A stretch of 64,000 nt of DNA. Origin: Micromussa lordhowensis. Lineage: Eukaryota; Cnidaria; Anthozoa; Scleractinia; Lobophylliidae. How positions within the stretch are numbered: the stretch's first letter is position 1; every line of letters starts with the position of its first letter. Where the stretch lies: assembly GCA_964020085.1 (NCBI GenBank), contig OZ026602.1, positions 27,871,977 to 27,935,976 of the forward strand, in the 5' to 3' direction. A program made the position numbers and the translations under genes. Under the pieces are notes generated by a model. The model was not told where the DNA came from, did no database searches, and saw only the letters and a list, made by a program, of their open reading frames with translations. Below, piece by piece: positions 32,679 through 43,465 of the stretch.

Positions 32679-35514
32679 ATGCCGCCCAAATTTCCCAACG
32701 TGAGAAGAGTTATGCTCAAGCACAAACGGGCAGCAAAATGTCCGTTCTTGCAAGAGTTCATTGTTAAGTGTGTTGCTTTGGCGGAGGAGACAAGTTTTGT
32801 TACTTCCGAAGAAATGTTTAAGGAATATTGCAGAGTTGTTTCATTGTGGACAGAAGAGGACAGTGCGCGCGGGCAAACCCAATATCTCATGAAAAAGGGA
32901 AGTTTTTACAGGGTTAGTATTAAAATTCTTGGATCCCGAATATCTGCCGTTGGACCTACAAATTTAACTTAATTTGAAGTAGGCTAACCGAAAAAAAAAA
33001 CTTGAAGCCCCTTTTTTCGAACTCTCATCAGTTTCTCTTGGGTCTGCCCTGGTGTTAATTTAGCCATTAAGCACCGGCTGGTTTATTTCAAGCATTCCGC
33101 CCTTTGGAACTGATTTTTTTCTTCTTTTTGACCTGCAACATACCAATCCTTTTTATTTCGAACTCCAATAGTACAATTGAAAAATATATTAACATCAAAA
33201 CATAAGTCAAATCACCTTTGAAAAATAGTGGTTGGAACGTCCTTGATCGCTCTAAAATCTTTTAACTTAATGGTTCTACCAGCAAAGTAGCTCAGTTTTA
33301 GCTAAGCAGAGTTCAAGAATTACTAATTACCAATTACCTCTTCAATTTTAGGCCCATTTAAAGCCCATTTACACAAGCGATTTATGGTGGCCTTATTTTT
33401 GTCGAGCCTAAAGTTGTAACTATTTTCGATACGATTTGATCATCATTTCACCGTGATATCGCCTAGAGTCTCGAGTTTACTACGATAACAACCTTTCCTT
33501 GTTTATAAGTTGAGTGTACATGCTCTAATAATAATGCTCTCTTAATTTGAACACTCTGCGATATCGGGCACAAAACGAGCTGATATTGCAGATGGTTAGC
33601 TATAACGCAAATTAAGCACTTCAAAAATGCAATGGAAATCACCCAAAATAATCTGTGTAAATGGGCACAGTTCAGGGCTCATTGTTTTCATATTTATAGA
33701 CGCTGACCTGATGTTTTATAATTTCCTCTATTTTGAACGTTGTTTACAACAAACAACAAAAACAACAAAACTTGATTCATTTTTCATTAATTTACAGCCA
33801 TGAATTTTAGGCTAATAAATTGTCTTACACGTTCACTTCATTATTAAAAATAATTAATGGTAATTGAACTGAGTGGAGTGCAATTTGGTCTGAAATCATA
33901 CGCGCAAATACAGGACTTGGTCGATCCAAATATTTTATTGATGCAGTACTGAGCTGGCTTTTAAATAAAAAGCAGAACCGGAAACGCCTTTACATCAAAA
34001 TATTAAGTTGTACGCGCACGCTATTTTTGGTTACTGGAAAGTTCTACAGTGTAGCGCAAGCGCTCACGAAAGCGCCGCGACAGCCCGCAAGTTTGACGTG
34101 TAACTTCCTCATTGGCTGGAAAAATGATGTGATTTAGAGCAAAAAATGGTGCAATTTGGGAATAAATTGCACCAATTTGAGCCAATCAGATTACAGGGAC
34201 CACCAGGGATTTCAAAATGGATTTAATAAACATTGTAACTTTTTTTACTTTGTGTTTATCAGCAATTTAAGAAAGCGGTTCTTCTTCATGGCCAGCAGAA
34301 GCTATGGCCAATAGTATCAACGACGCAAGGAGGAAACATCAGAGGGTATACTGGGATTGCCCTACAACGCCCTAAGAGAGAGCCAGCTGTAGAATTTGGG
34401 GGGCGTATAATGGCTGAAAGAATTCAGCATTATATGTCCCTCAACCCCAAACCTGCTCCACCAATTGAGATAGGCAGTTATACATATTATATTTATCTCA
34501 TGTTCTCTCTTTGGGAATTCAACCCATCGCCGGAATGCTGAACATTATGTTTGTTTCTCAAGCTTCACGATGTGCTGAGTGACCCGGTCAGAAAGGCGGG
34601 AAAATGTGCCTTCGCCTCTGACATTAGAAAGTGTGAGATCATATGCGAATATGAAGGAGAAGTGGTTACTATGGAGGAAGCCAAGGCGCGCGAGGAGAGC
34701 TATCGGGACGAAGGGAAAGCTTACACCCTTATGGTTTTCGACAGTGCAGGTCACCAGATTGCGTGAGTGCTATTATAAGAGTGTACATAAGCGTGTTTTG
34801 AGATGTTTTTATAATTTACTATGTATACCACATTGAAAATTCTGAGGCAAATTGGAAAATAAATGCATAGTCAATTTAATCAGAGGCGACTCCGTAGGAT
34901 AAACAGAGGAGTGCTTTTTTATAGTAAAGACAATAAGATATACAGTAGGTTACATCTAAATAGACAACTAACTAATGAAGCACAAGTGACCCTTGGACAC
35001 GCTGCCGCTTGGTACGTTTAACTCGTCATTTGCATCGTTGCTTCCCTTTTTGCTACGGGTTCGCCAAAAGAGCTACAAGTCTCGTAAACATAAATTTATA
35101 AAGCGATACTACTGCGCACTTAAAAGGACTCATGTGATATCTGTTCAGGGAGGATTGTTAGGTACTGATAGATGTACATGTGCTTTAGTGCTTTAGTACT
35201 ACGTTGTGGAAACCTACTTCAAATAATGAAATGTTTTTTGGTTCCTGGAAGCACTGTGTAATATTCTCTCTTTTGTATTTTTATTTAGGATTGATCCATA
35301 TAGAGGCAATATCAGGAGCGAATTACCGTGGGGTGCAACTTTAAATCACTCAAGGAATAATGCAAATGTTAGGCCCTTCATTGCCAACAAAAACTCAAGA
35401 TTTCCAAGGGTTTTTTTTGTAGCCCTACACGACATCCCAGAAACAGAGTTACTATGGGATTACAATGATAAAGAGTGGGCATTGTATTCAAATAGCCAGA
35501 CCCTTCCCCAGTAA
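32679..35514 (+). CDS. SET-domain protein (putative lysine methyltransferase), four exons
   Basis: Exons are 32679-32912, 34263-34469, 34563-34762 and 35289-35514, about 288 residues. The N-terminal half is Lys-rich (MPPKFPNVRRVMLKHKR) with no named domain. The second half is a SET domain: KAGKCAFASDIRKCEIICEY (GxG..A region), YTLMVFDSAGHQIAIDPYRGN, then the cofactor and substrate motifs GATLNHSRNNANV and VALHDIPETELLWDYND. SET proteins transfer methyl groups from S-adenosylmethionine to lysines; the compact size recalls the KMT5A class, an inference. Exons 1-2 and 3-4 join with canonical sites. The exon 2-3 donor is abnormal (GAG/ATAGGC). AATAAA follows the stop by three bases. A TATA box precedes the start. 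The gene is bracketed by transposase-like pieces, so it could be host or element cargo. Confidence 0.75.
32913..34262 (+). other. Intron 1 of the SET gene with repeat fragments
   Basis: GTTAGT donor to TTTATCAG acceptor, 1350 bp. The last 400 bp looks like inserted repeat sequence (GTAATTGAACTGAGTGGAGT at 33860, and the hairpin TGGTGCAATTT/AAATTGCACCA at 34147-34174 with a six-base loop). No ORF. Confidence 0.55.
34763..35288 (+). other. Intron 3 of the SET gene
   Basis: GTGAGT donor to TTATTTAG acceptor, 526 bp, AT-rich, splitting an Ala codon (phase 2) inside the SET domain. Nothing else seen. Confidence 0.65.
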
Positions 35515-35517
35515 CTT

Positions 35518-35523
35518 AATAAA
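35518..35523 (+). terminator. Polyadenylation signal of the SET gene
   Basis: AATAAA three bases after the TAA. Only 76 bp separate this stop from the end of the oppositely oriented transposase-like ORF, so the two 3' ends face each other. Confidence 0.6.
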
Positions 35524-35590
35524 AAAGTATTGTGTATTTGTGGAGAATAAAATGAACTTCTCCAGCAGTAAAAAAATATAATAAAAGTTG

Positions 35591-36518
35591 TTAGCCTTCA
35601 TCATCTGCAGAGTCTTCTTCGCAAGCTAATGAGGCATAAAAAGCTTGTGCGCGTTCAGATAAATATTTTCGCGCTAAGTCTAAACAATGTTTTTTCACTT
35701 GATTATTTACAGGCCTCTGTTCATGTCTCACAGGTACGAGTAAATCGGAATTCAAATCCGTCATTTGCTTTTTCTTGTAAAACGAAACCATTCTTGGCTT
35801 TTCTTTAGTGTCAATATTAAACCGTATAAGCACAGTCTCAGGATGGTGTGTAAGTTCCAATTTCCCCTCTGAATCTGCAACTTCTCCATAACCAAAATTT
35901 AGCCACGCTAACCTTCTGACCTCGAATTTCTCGTTATCTAGATTCTCACTCCTGGATATATATTGCCTCCTAAGCCAGGATTTATAGTTCCTGATCATGT
36001 TCAAAGTTGCCCAATGTACCTCGATATTTTTTAAAGGACTGTTCTTCAGTAACATTGCCCATTCTTGTGGTAACTCAACCCTCTCTATTGTGTCGAAGAA
36101 CCTTTGTATACAGCCAAATCGCCTGTCGCATATCGAGTACAAATGTCCTTCTAAAAGAAACTTGAGATCTATTCTAAAAAACTGTCCCTTTTTTACCAGG
36201 TAATTGAGGTAAAAAAACAAGAAGCATTCTTTAAATTGGCCAGGAGAGTTATCACACCAGATTGTTAGCTGGTCAAATCTGCCAAATTTTGTTTCCATTT
36301 TGTCGAGTAGATTGTTCAACAAAGATATTACCTCGTTCGGTCCTGCTCCACCAACACTCATCGTAGAGGAAGCAGTGAATAGTTTCTTCATTCGGACAGT
36401 ATATTCCGAGAAGATTGGTCCTTAATTTCCTCGAATAGTGGCTATCTTGTGAAGAGACCTTTGGACAGGGCAATGTCTTGTGATAATCAAGTTGCAAGAC
36501 GAGTGCTTTTGGGCACAT
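35591..36518 (-). pseudogene. Transposase-like protein, C-terminal half, frameshifted
   Basis: A relative of 25881-26792 on the other strand: CPKALVLQLDYHKTL and PKVSSQDSHYSRKL, a frame change at about 36350-36390 inside CFLYDE/VGGAGPNEV, then LTIWCDNSPGQFKEC, LEGHLYSICDRRFGCIQR and an acidic C-terminus (SADDEG). It has the same motif order and about the same length as the first copy, but is clearly divergent, so the two are not a recent duplicate. A single-base indel explains the frame change; a sequencing error cannot be excluded. Its natural front half could be 30233-31315, see the inversion finding. Confidence 0.75.
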
Positions 36519-37334
36519 GTTGTTTTTTTGGTTTTCAGAGTTTGTTCATGCATCTATTTATTCCTTCGACTACATGAGTTTTATTTTCAACGAAGAAAGT
36601 TCACGATTCCTCTCGGTAAACGTTTTACTTAAACTCGTACTGATAAGATGTGATTACATCACAGATCATATGCATGACGTCCATGAGGACCTACCGGAGT
36701 GTTGACACTTGGAAGGAAGGTCAATGGGTCATGTTTATGTACTGAATGACTGTTTTCCGGGTTTTACAATTATATAGTGCTGAGTAGAAATTTAGCCGGT
36801 AAGATAAACGAAACAAGTGAACTCATGACAGACACAGTTGACTCATATAAAACTCTTTCAAACTACCGTATGGAAGGACTCAAACGTCAACAAAAACAAC
36901 TAAAGATTACTCAACCTGTGCAAACACGCGTACTGATTTTATAAGCCATTCTTCAACTTCACAGTTGAAAATAAGCAAGCAAATCTTTCGTAGGAAAATG
37001 AAGTATAATCAGAATAAAACTCTTTTTCATGAAAATATTGTTTTTTCCTGGCTGAATATTTCTCCCGATTTTAGGCCGAAAACACATTTGAGAATACTCT
37101 TAGAATAAAGACATTATCGTATGAAATTTCCGTTTTCGAATCTATTTGGTAGCTGAATGGTGTTATAGTAATTTTGGAGCGAGTCTTTAGGTATCAAAGC
37201 CTGATTTGACGTCAATACTGACTCCTTGCAGAAACGTTATTAGCATCGAACTGATACGGCTAGTGTTGTTGTTTGTTGGTTTTTGACTGTTTTGCCATTT
37301 AGCGAAAAGAGGAATTTCATACGGTTTAGTTAAA
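36519..37334. other. No gene seen
   Basis: AT-rich flank between the minus transposase-like fragment and the LTR. No supported ORF. Confidence 0.5.
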
Positions 37335-38720
37335 TGTGACAGGGTCACTAGACAAGTAATTTCACTTTTTTTTATTATTGCTAATTATTTTAAGATTCCA
37401 TTGCTTCGCTTTGTAATTTTGTGTTCAGGAATGTTCCGGTTTTCGTTTTGGCAAAATTACGCATTGCAAAGGTATGTTGCCTTGGGTGTATTCGACCCAC
37501 ACATAGGTGCTAAAATGCATTTAGCGGAACCAGAGTTTTGTGGTTGCTTTTCGGTAAATTATTTTAATTGCTAAATTAAGCTTATCCCCTTTAGATAACG
37601 AAGTTAAGCTGAGTTAAGCTAAGGAAATCCTTTCCGTGTGTTTTACTACGGAAGGAGTTGTTAAGATGGTTTGGCAAATCAATCTTCAAACATTTTTGTA
37701 TGTGCTAAAACTGTGTTTCATCCGGTATAAAACGAGGAGCGTTTTAGCCCTGTAGTTCAGTTGAGTTTTGTGAGCCGAAGAGAATGAAGGAACAGAGCTG
37801 TGAAAGATAAAGGTCGGGCTTGCTTCTTGCGAGGTAGGATTAATTGGTTTGTTACATGTACTGCTTAGCCTTTCGACCTTATTTGTTTACTTGTATTGCT
37901 TAGCCTTTCCACCTTATTAGTTGTTACATAATTAGTCTATTTGCCATATCATTTATGTATTAGAACACTGCTCTTCTAATTTTCGTTCTATATTAGTTTA
38001 GTTCACGTATTCGTTCCATCAGTTTGAGCGTAGTTTTGACTTTGCGAGTCATGCTCGAGCGATTCTTTAAGCCACTTTTATCTGTTCGCGAAATAATGCT
38101 TTTTGTTTTATCTTACCATCCTGAAACTGTTCTAACCTTTCGTCCTTTGACTCAGGAATCCTGCCTTAATCATGTTATCGCCTTTGAATACCATTTTGTT
38201 GTAGAATTATGCGTAGTTTTCAGAACATATTTTATCATGTTACGCGAGTCACTTTTGCAACACGCGTCAAGTAATCTTCTTATTGTTTCGCATAAGTAAG
38301 TGTTGTTACGTCATTTCTGTTCTATTTTCCTTGCGTGACAGAGATTTCTTTTGTTTACATTTTTCTGTATTGCTTCTAATTTAGTCATAAGTTGTGATTG
38401 CCTAGACTTAACTTAAGATGCTTTTGTTTCATTTCTGTTCAAGTTTAATACTTAGTATTATAATGTGACTTTCTATTTAATAGCAATGCCCTATAGTAGT
38501 TCTATTAGTTATTTTACACTAAGCGCTGTAGCATTAGTCTAAGGTTATTTTGTATTTTTGTTTTATTCAATAGGTTCAATGTATTAGTCATTCCCGTTTA
38601 TTTTTCTGTTTATTTCTGTATTAGTTTGTTGATGAATTGAGTTTGGGCTTTCAATAAATTGCATAAGAACATCCTTGAATCCTACTCGTTCCTGCCCGCC
38701 TGTCTGCGCGTCCTGTTACA
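37335..38720 (+). mobile_element. 5' LTR of a Gypsy-type retrotransposon
   Basis: The segment begins TGTGACAGGG and ends CCTGTTACA, fitting TG...CA ends. It contains a TATA box (TATAAAA, 37736-37742) and, 0.9 kb later, AATAAA (38653-38658) shortly before the end, as expected for U3-R-U5. A primer-binding site follows at once. No 3' LTR is found in the window. Boundaries rest on a single copy and are inferred. Confidence 0.65.
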
Positions 38721-38724
38721 TTTT

Positions 38725-38742
38725 TGGTGTCAGAAGTGGGAT
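38725..38742 (+). promoter_or_regulatory. Primer-binding site
   Basis: TGGTGTCAGAAGTGGGAT four bases after the LTR end. It begins with the TGG complementary to a tRNA CCA end and resembles the complement of tRNA-Leu 3' ends used by many Gypsy elements. Confidence 0.7.
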
Positions 38743-38798
38743 TCAAATGTAAAAGTTCTAGTGCTTTTTGTTGACTAAATAAATGGGAACGTACTAAG

Positions 38799-39548
38799 AT
38801 GGATACCGAGGAACAACTGGAAGCCCTGACCACAAGGCTGAAGGATCTGGAGATGCAGCTGGGGCAGCTAACAGAGGCCACAGCACCTGCCACTCCTGGG
38901 TCCGGAACAAGTGCCGCAAGCACCACACCAAACATCCGGGTGTCCGTACCACGAGAGAAGCGGTTTGGGAAGTACGGGGGAACCAGGGACGACAGAGTGC
39001 TGGAAGATTGGATCTCGGATGCTCAGAGGGCTGTGAGGGCCCAGTCGGATGGCGAGGCAGTGGACACTCTGATCTTCCACCTGGAAGGTGTGGCCAAGGA
39101 AGAGGTGAAGCTTAGGCCAACGTCACAGTGGTCCTCTCCCTCTGGAGTCTTCACGATCTTGAGAGAGGATTTCAGTGAACAGCTTACTGAGACCCAGGCC
39201 AGACGGAAGTTCTTCGCCAGAAGACAAGGGGACCGTGAGACGGTCCAGGATTTTGCCCATGTCCTGATGGTCCTGCTGTCCCGGGTGGAGCGCCTTGGCG
39301 GAGCACCTGTGCCCAACAAGGACACACTGTTGAGAGAGCAATTCATAGAGAATCTGAGGGATCCCACCATGCGTCGTGACATCAAGCGTTGGGCAAGGGA
39401 CCACTCCGCTGCCACTTTCCAAGACATCCGCTTGGAAGTACATAGGTACATGGAAGAAGACCCGACTCCTAGATGGACAGCAGTGGGAAGAGAAGCAACA
39501 GTGGAGGACGATGAAGTGCTGTGTGTAGGGGGTCAGAACAGACACCAT
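38799..39548 (+). pseudogene. Gypsy gag capsid region, 3' truncated
   Basis: From an ATG the frame has a short coiled coil (EEQLEALTTRLKDLEMQLGQ), a Pro/Thr-rich spacer, then a Ty3/Gypsy capsid fold: DDRVLEDWISDAQRAV, LEGVAKEEVKLRP, FTILREDFSEQL, QGDRETVQDFAHVL, LREQFIENLRDPTMRRDI. The sequence ceases to look like gag near 39548, before any zinc knuckle or protease, although the frame stays open to 39665. The sequence beyond belongs to a different element. It lies 57 bp after the primer site, in the expected position. Confidence 0.8.
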
Positions 39549-39589
39549 AAAGTCCTCGCGTTTAACCCCTGTTTAACCCAGACAATGGA

Positions 39590-41114
39590 ATGGTTGCTGC
39601 ACCGACTAAAGAGAATGTGCAAGAGGCACTCGAAGGAAGACTTGAAGTATCGCTGCCATGGTTAAACGACAACCACAGAAATGGCGATGACAAATGCAGT
39701 ACTGCGAGGATACATCCGGTGACTGGAAGCGATCAGCATCTATGTCTCTTTGATCGATTGCATGAAAGAAACGCAAAGAAAGATGAAGAGGTGTTGAGAC
39801 GAGTAAGGAATGTTAAGGAATTAAAAGGAAACCTTGACACACAGAAAGATGAACAGCTCTATCTCCTATACAATCACGACACTAGATATTTAAACCAGAT
39901 GAAACCAGTAAACCACATTTTTCTTTCTCGTTCAAATATTGACATTCATAATGAAAGGATCAACCAACGTCAAAAAGACGGGCTTAGGGCTGCTTTTAAA
40001 CACAAGATCAAAGTAGATAAAAACGGTCGTGCTGTCCTAGTTGTGAAGGGGAAGGGGCATCACAAGCGGAATATTGCAGGTGACATGGATGATGATGATG
40101 CTCAACACGCTACTCCGAAGAAGATGAAGCCTGAGTCGTCTGACCTAGCCATTCTGAAGATGATGGTGCCTGAATCTTCTGTGGAATCAGTCTTGGGTAC
40201 AGAAAATCAACCCACTGATACCCAGCAAGCCACTCCGAAGAAGGTGGAGCCTGAATCATCTGACGAATCAGTCTCGGGTGTAGAAAATCAACACACTGAT
40301 ACCCAACAAGCCACTGCAGCAAAGACGAAGTCCAAATCACCCCAGGTCTCAGTCTTTGGCACTAAAAATGACACTATTGACGTTGATGCAACTTTGCAGC
40401 ACCCGCTAACTTTGGCTGATTGTTACCGGATCAAGGAGTTGGGTCTTAAGAATCGGGACAAATACCCCATCACAAATGACTTCTGGTTAAACGATAGAGT
40501 CATCAATGCAGCAATGAAACTGATGAGGAAGATTGCGCCGAATTTAGCCGGTCTGGCAGATGTTATCCTTGCTAAGAAAGATGGTTTTCCCCATTCACGT
40601 TCTTTAGACGGATTTGTCCAAATTGTAAATGTGCAGGGGAATCACTGGATAACTTTGCCTAATGCGCAAAATGTCATGTTAGACATCCCCATATACGATA
40701 GCCTTCACGGGGTGGACAAAAAAAAAATAACAAGATCAGGTAGCCCATAAACGTGGAACAGAGCATTTGCCAAATAATGAGGCCTCCCAAAGATGTCACC
40801 TTTTTGGTGGACGATGTGCAACAACAGGAACGTGGAAAAGACTGCGGCTTATTTGCAATCGCCTTTATGACACTGCTGTGCGTGGGACAAGATCCAGCGA
40901 AAAAACGTTTTGATAAAAAAATCATGCATCAAGAGTTGCTCCAGAGCTTCGAAGAAGATATGGCCCTGTTCATTGAGAAAGCCTACAGCACTTCAAGAAA
41001 AGAAGACCCAGAAATTCTTTATGAGTGGAACTGTCCTGTTCACTGCCACTGTAGAATGCCTGACGATGGCAATGAGATGGTGCAATGTATTGCCTGCAAA
41101 AGTTGGTTTCAACT
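39590..41114 (+). pseudogene. Second Ulp1 protease-PHD protein, frameshifted and cut
   Basis: The ATG at 39590 opens a frame of 386 codons: a basic N-terminal region, an acidic repeat (TPKKxxPESS and GxENQxTDTQQAT units at 40110-40330) and the first part of a C48 peptidase with His in GNHWITLP (40643-40645) and Asp in IPIYDSL. A ten-A run at 40718-40727 shifts the frame. The rest continues at 40753 with DVQQQERGKDCGLFAIAF (Cys 40842-40844) and a PHD start (CHCRMP, VQCIACKSWF) cut off at 41114. It has the same architecture as 1601-2704 but is divergent. The last two metal-ligand pairs of the finger are missing because another block begins there. Confidence 0.8.
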
Positions 41115-41220
41115 TTTCCAGTCTCTTGAGCGCTTTGTTCAAGCCACGTTCGAAGTCGCAAATCGCGTAGTCTCCGTACTTCTCGTCTTCCCGCAACTGC
41201 TCGTCTGCGTCGGCCTTCAT
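41114..41220 (-). pseudogene. Block gene A, 5' end only
   Basis: Minus-strand frame from an ATG at 41220, encoding a charged, helix-prone peptide (KADADEQLREDEKYGDYA, then FERGLNKALKRLEKL). It is open upstream to a TAA at about 41320, so an earlier non-ATG start is possible. At 41114 it runs into the truncated PHD finger, so the remainder has been lost. A TATA-like TTATA (plus 41320-41324) lies about 100 bp upstream and diverges from the gene B promoter. Confidence 0.45.
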
Positions 41221-41416
41221 CGATCGCAGAACCTTTGCCACCTTCCTTCTCTTGTTCAGAAAGGCCGTCTCGCTATCGATCCGTGTTCTCTTTATGGTTC
41301 GCTTCGAGACCTTCTCCTCTTATACCTTTCCGCCGTCCGCACCACCGGCCTGCCCACATCGGAGCGCGTCATCGGCTCCACATCACCGCCCCGCCTGGCT
41401 CGAGGCACGTCATTGC

Positions 41417-41470
41417 TGACGTCGTTGTCGTCACGGTAGGGCGTGTTCGGGCCCGGGGAATGAGATATAA
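41417..41470 (+). promoter_or_regulatory. Gene B promoter (TGACGTC and TATA)
   Basis: TGACGTC at 41417-41423 and TATAA at 41466-41470, 60 bp before the ATG at 41530. Confidence 0.55.
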
Positions 41471-41529
41471 GGAGATTGCCGTACTCTGTTTTTTTCAGTT
41501 CGAAGAACGAGTTGCGCGCAGAGAAGACC

Positions 41530-42204
41530 ATGGACAAAGTAGTAGCAGAAAAAACGAGTGCCATCGTAGAAAGGAAAGCAGAGGAGAGCGCAGAGGCGTC
41601 CGAACCGAAGGCAGACTTGCCGCAAGCCAGAGAGCGCCCTGCTAGCGATGTAGACGTACAGATGGCACCAGACGCGAAGGTCGGTCCTGGAACCAGAAAG
41701 CGCCCCACCAGTGACATGGACACACTGACGGCACCAGACGCGAATGCCAGTCGGGCCGGCGAGCCGAAAAAGTCCAAAACTCTCTGGGCCTGGGCCTGTG
41801 ACAAAGAGACGTCGGCGTTGGACGAGGCGTGTGATGGAATCAAGAAAGAATGGGACCGGGCCTCTGGCAAAGGTCGAGGATTGTCGACTCTTATCCGAGA
41901 CACGGACGATTGGAACCATGAAAAGCTTAAATCTGTTGCCATGGAATTCATGAGGGTGAGCGGGGAGTACACGTTGAAGCCCGAGCTGAAAGAGCATTAC
42001 GAGGAGCTTAGAGAGATGATAAAGGGGATGGACCGGTTCGACGCTTTGAGACACTGGACGGGAGAAGCCATCCAGATGGTGCGCAATTGTGAGTGCGAGG
42101 GATCTGTTGGAGCAGATGAACGGACTGACTGGGCGATTACGCGAAATGCGCGAAGGCGATGGGGTGTGGCATGCATCGAGCTAAGTTGTAGAGTAGATCA
42201 GTGA
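41530..42204 (+). CDS. Block gene B, unknown 224-residue protein
   Basis: ATG to TGA, uninterrupted. Residues 1-80 are acidic, Ala/Pro-rich and contain two related stretches (RERPASDVDVQMAPDAKVGP and RKRPTSDMDTLTAPDANASR), so the low-complexity part arose by internal duplication. Residues 80-224 look globular and helical with three or four Trp (KTLWAWACDKE, KKEWDRASGKG, DTDDWNHEKL, ALRHWTGEAIQMV). No family recognised. An AATAAA at 42265-42270 and the TATA box upstream make this a complete transcription unit. It is the only plainly intact gene in the block. Confidence 0.6.
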   Translation: MDKVVAEKTSAIVERKAEESAEASEPKADLPQARERPASDVDVQMAPDAKVGPGTRKRPTSDMDTLTAPDANASRAGEPKKSKTLWAWACDKETSALDEACDGIKKEWDRASGKGRGLSTLIRDTDDWNHEKLKSVAMEFMRVSGEYTLKPELKEHYEELREMIKGMDRFDALRHWTGEAIQMVRNCECEGSVGADERTDWAITRNARRRWGVACIELSCRVDQ

Positions 42205-42270
42205 AAATGTAAATCTCCTGTCGAAATCTGGATGCCAATGTGTAACTGACGTAGTAAGAAAACGAATAAA

Positions 42271-43040
42271 GACACTTGGGTGTCGAGTTCTGAATTTGTT
42301 GTATGTGTTCTCTGTGTGCGCATGCGTGCGTGTTATCTTATCAAGTTCAAGACCCTGACAAAAACTTTGACAATCTGCCGTTTCGAAGTAGATCGGCGAA
42401 CCGATCGTGAAAGACAACGCGCACGATCAGCGACACGCGTAGACACTAAGCGATGCGATTCGATTGTATTTCTATCGAGCAGAGATTGATCAGTCAATCG
42501 ATCAATGGATCACCCTTGTCGGTGCTGTCGGGTTTGGTCCGCATGGCAACTTCCGAGTCGTGTGGCAGTGTTAGAAAGTGCCCGATCACAGTGCTCCATC
42601 AAGGTCTAGATGTAGAGACAGAACCCTCTTCAGTCTCTTCATCTTTTGATCGGCATACTTGGCAAAGAGCGTTCTCGAGATAAGCCAAACAATCTATCTA
42701 TCGGGTGTATATATATGTACGTGTGTTTAACACACATATATATATTTAATTAATATATGTATATATTTAATTGATATATATAATATATACATTATATGTA
42801 TAAATATTATATGTATTTGTAATACATAATATTTTTTATAACTTTACACATACATACGCCTCCTTCTCAAACGCTCAGCGTCGCACTGGCATGCCAGACT
42901 TTGCTTTTGTGTTGTCTGTAGCACGAATCCTTGCATACTACCACAAGCGTAATATCTAGTTTGCCCCCCTTATCCTAGACTTTGGGCATCTTACTGTCCG
43001 CAGACCAATAGTTTTGCAGAACACAGAGTCGCCAAATTGC
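42271..43040. other. Intergenic, with AT-rich self-complementary tract
   Basis: 42700-42840 is a long run of TATATA, TTAATTAATATA and ACACACATATATA motifs able to fold back on itself. No supported gene. A TTTATT at 43052-43057 (AATAAA on the minus strand) should end gene C. Confidence 0.55.
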
Positions 43041-43192
43041 ACGATATAAAACCTTTATTTCGGCCAAACAATCGAGATAAGTCACGTCCGTTACAAGAGA
43101 CGCGATTCACAATCTAACTCGTTCTATTTTACATCGCAATTTCATAAAAAAAGAAACACTACATCGTTCATTCACGAGTCAGTTACAAGTCA

Positions 43193-43465
43193 TTAGTAAA
43201 ACGACTTTACATGGTGCATTCTTCTTACAGCCTCCTCTCTGGTCCCACCCAGGAACACCAATTTCAGGGTTTCAGTCCATTCGTCCTTGTACTCCCCCTT
43301 GAACCCTCCGCAATGCTGGAAGACTCTTCCTAGTCCCCACTTCTTCTTTAGGTCGGGCACCTCGATCGTGTGTCCCCTGTGCTCTTCTTCTTTCATGCGG
43401 TGGACGAGCCCTCGGCAACAGGGTCTCGCTTCTCAGCAGATGTAGCAATTGTCTATTTTGCAAAT
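43193..43465 (-). pseudogene. Block gene C, last exon with Cys cluster and in-frame TGA
   Basis: On the minus strand an acceptor-like CCACTCTAG precedes 43465. The frame then reads ICKIDNCYIC, a TGA (plus 43433-43435), EARPCCRGLVHRM and a Lys/Arg-rich C-terminus (KKKWGLGRVFQHCGGFKGEY, then GTREEAVRRMHHV) to TAA at 43193. Cys and His spacing across the TGA suggests a small zinc-binding module. An ATG at 43396 could start a 67-residue product without the cluster. The upstream exon was not identified. Family unknown. Confidence 0.4.

Noticed and set aside
38024..38299. 91-codon ORF
   Set aside because: Lies inside the LTR, between its TATA box and polyadenylation signal; no motif.
39023..39548. 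Minus-strand ORFs opposite gag
   Set aside because: Shadows of a GC-rich coding frame; the plus strand carries recognisable capsid motifs.
41292..42054. Two minus-strand ORFs of over 200 codons opposite gene B
   Set aside because: Mirror frames of gene B with no promoter or motif of their own. Gene B has the TATA box, ATG and AATAAA.
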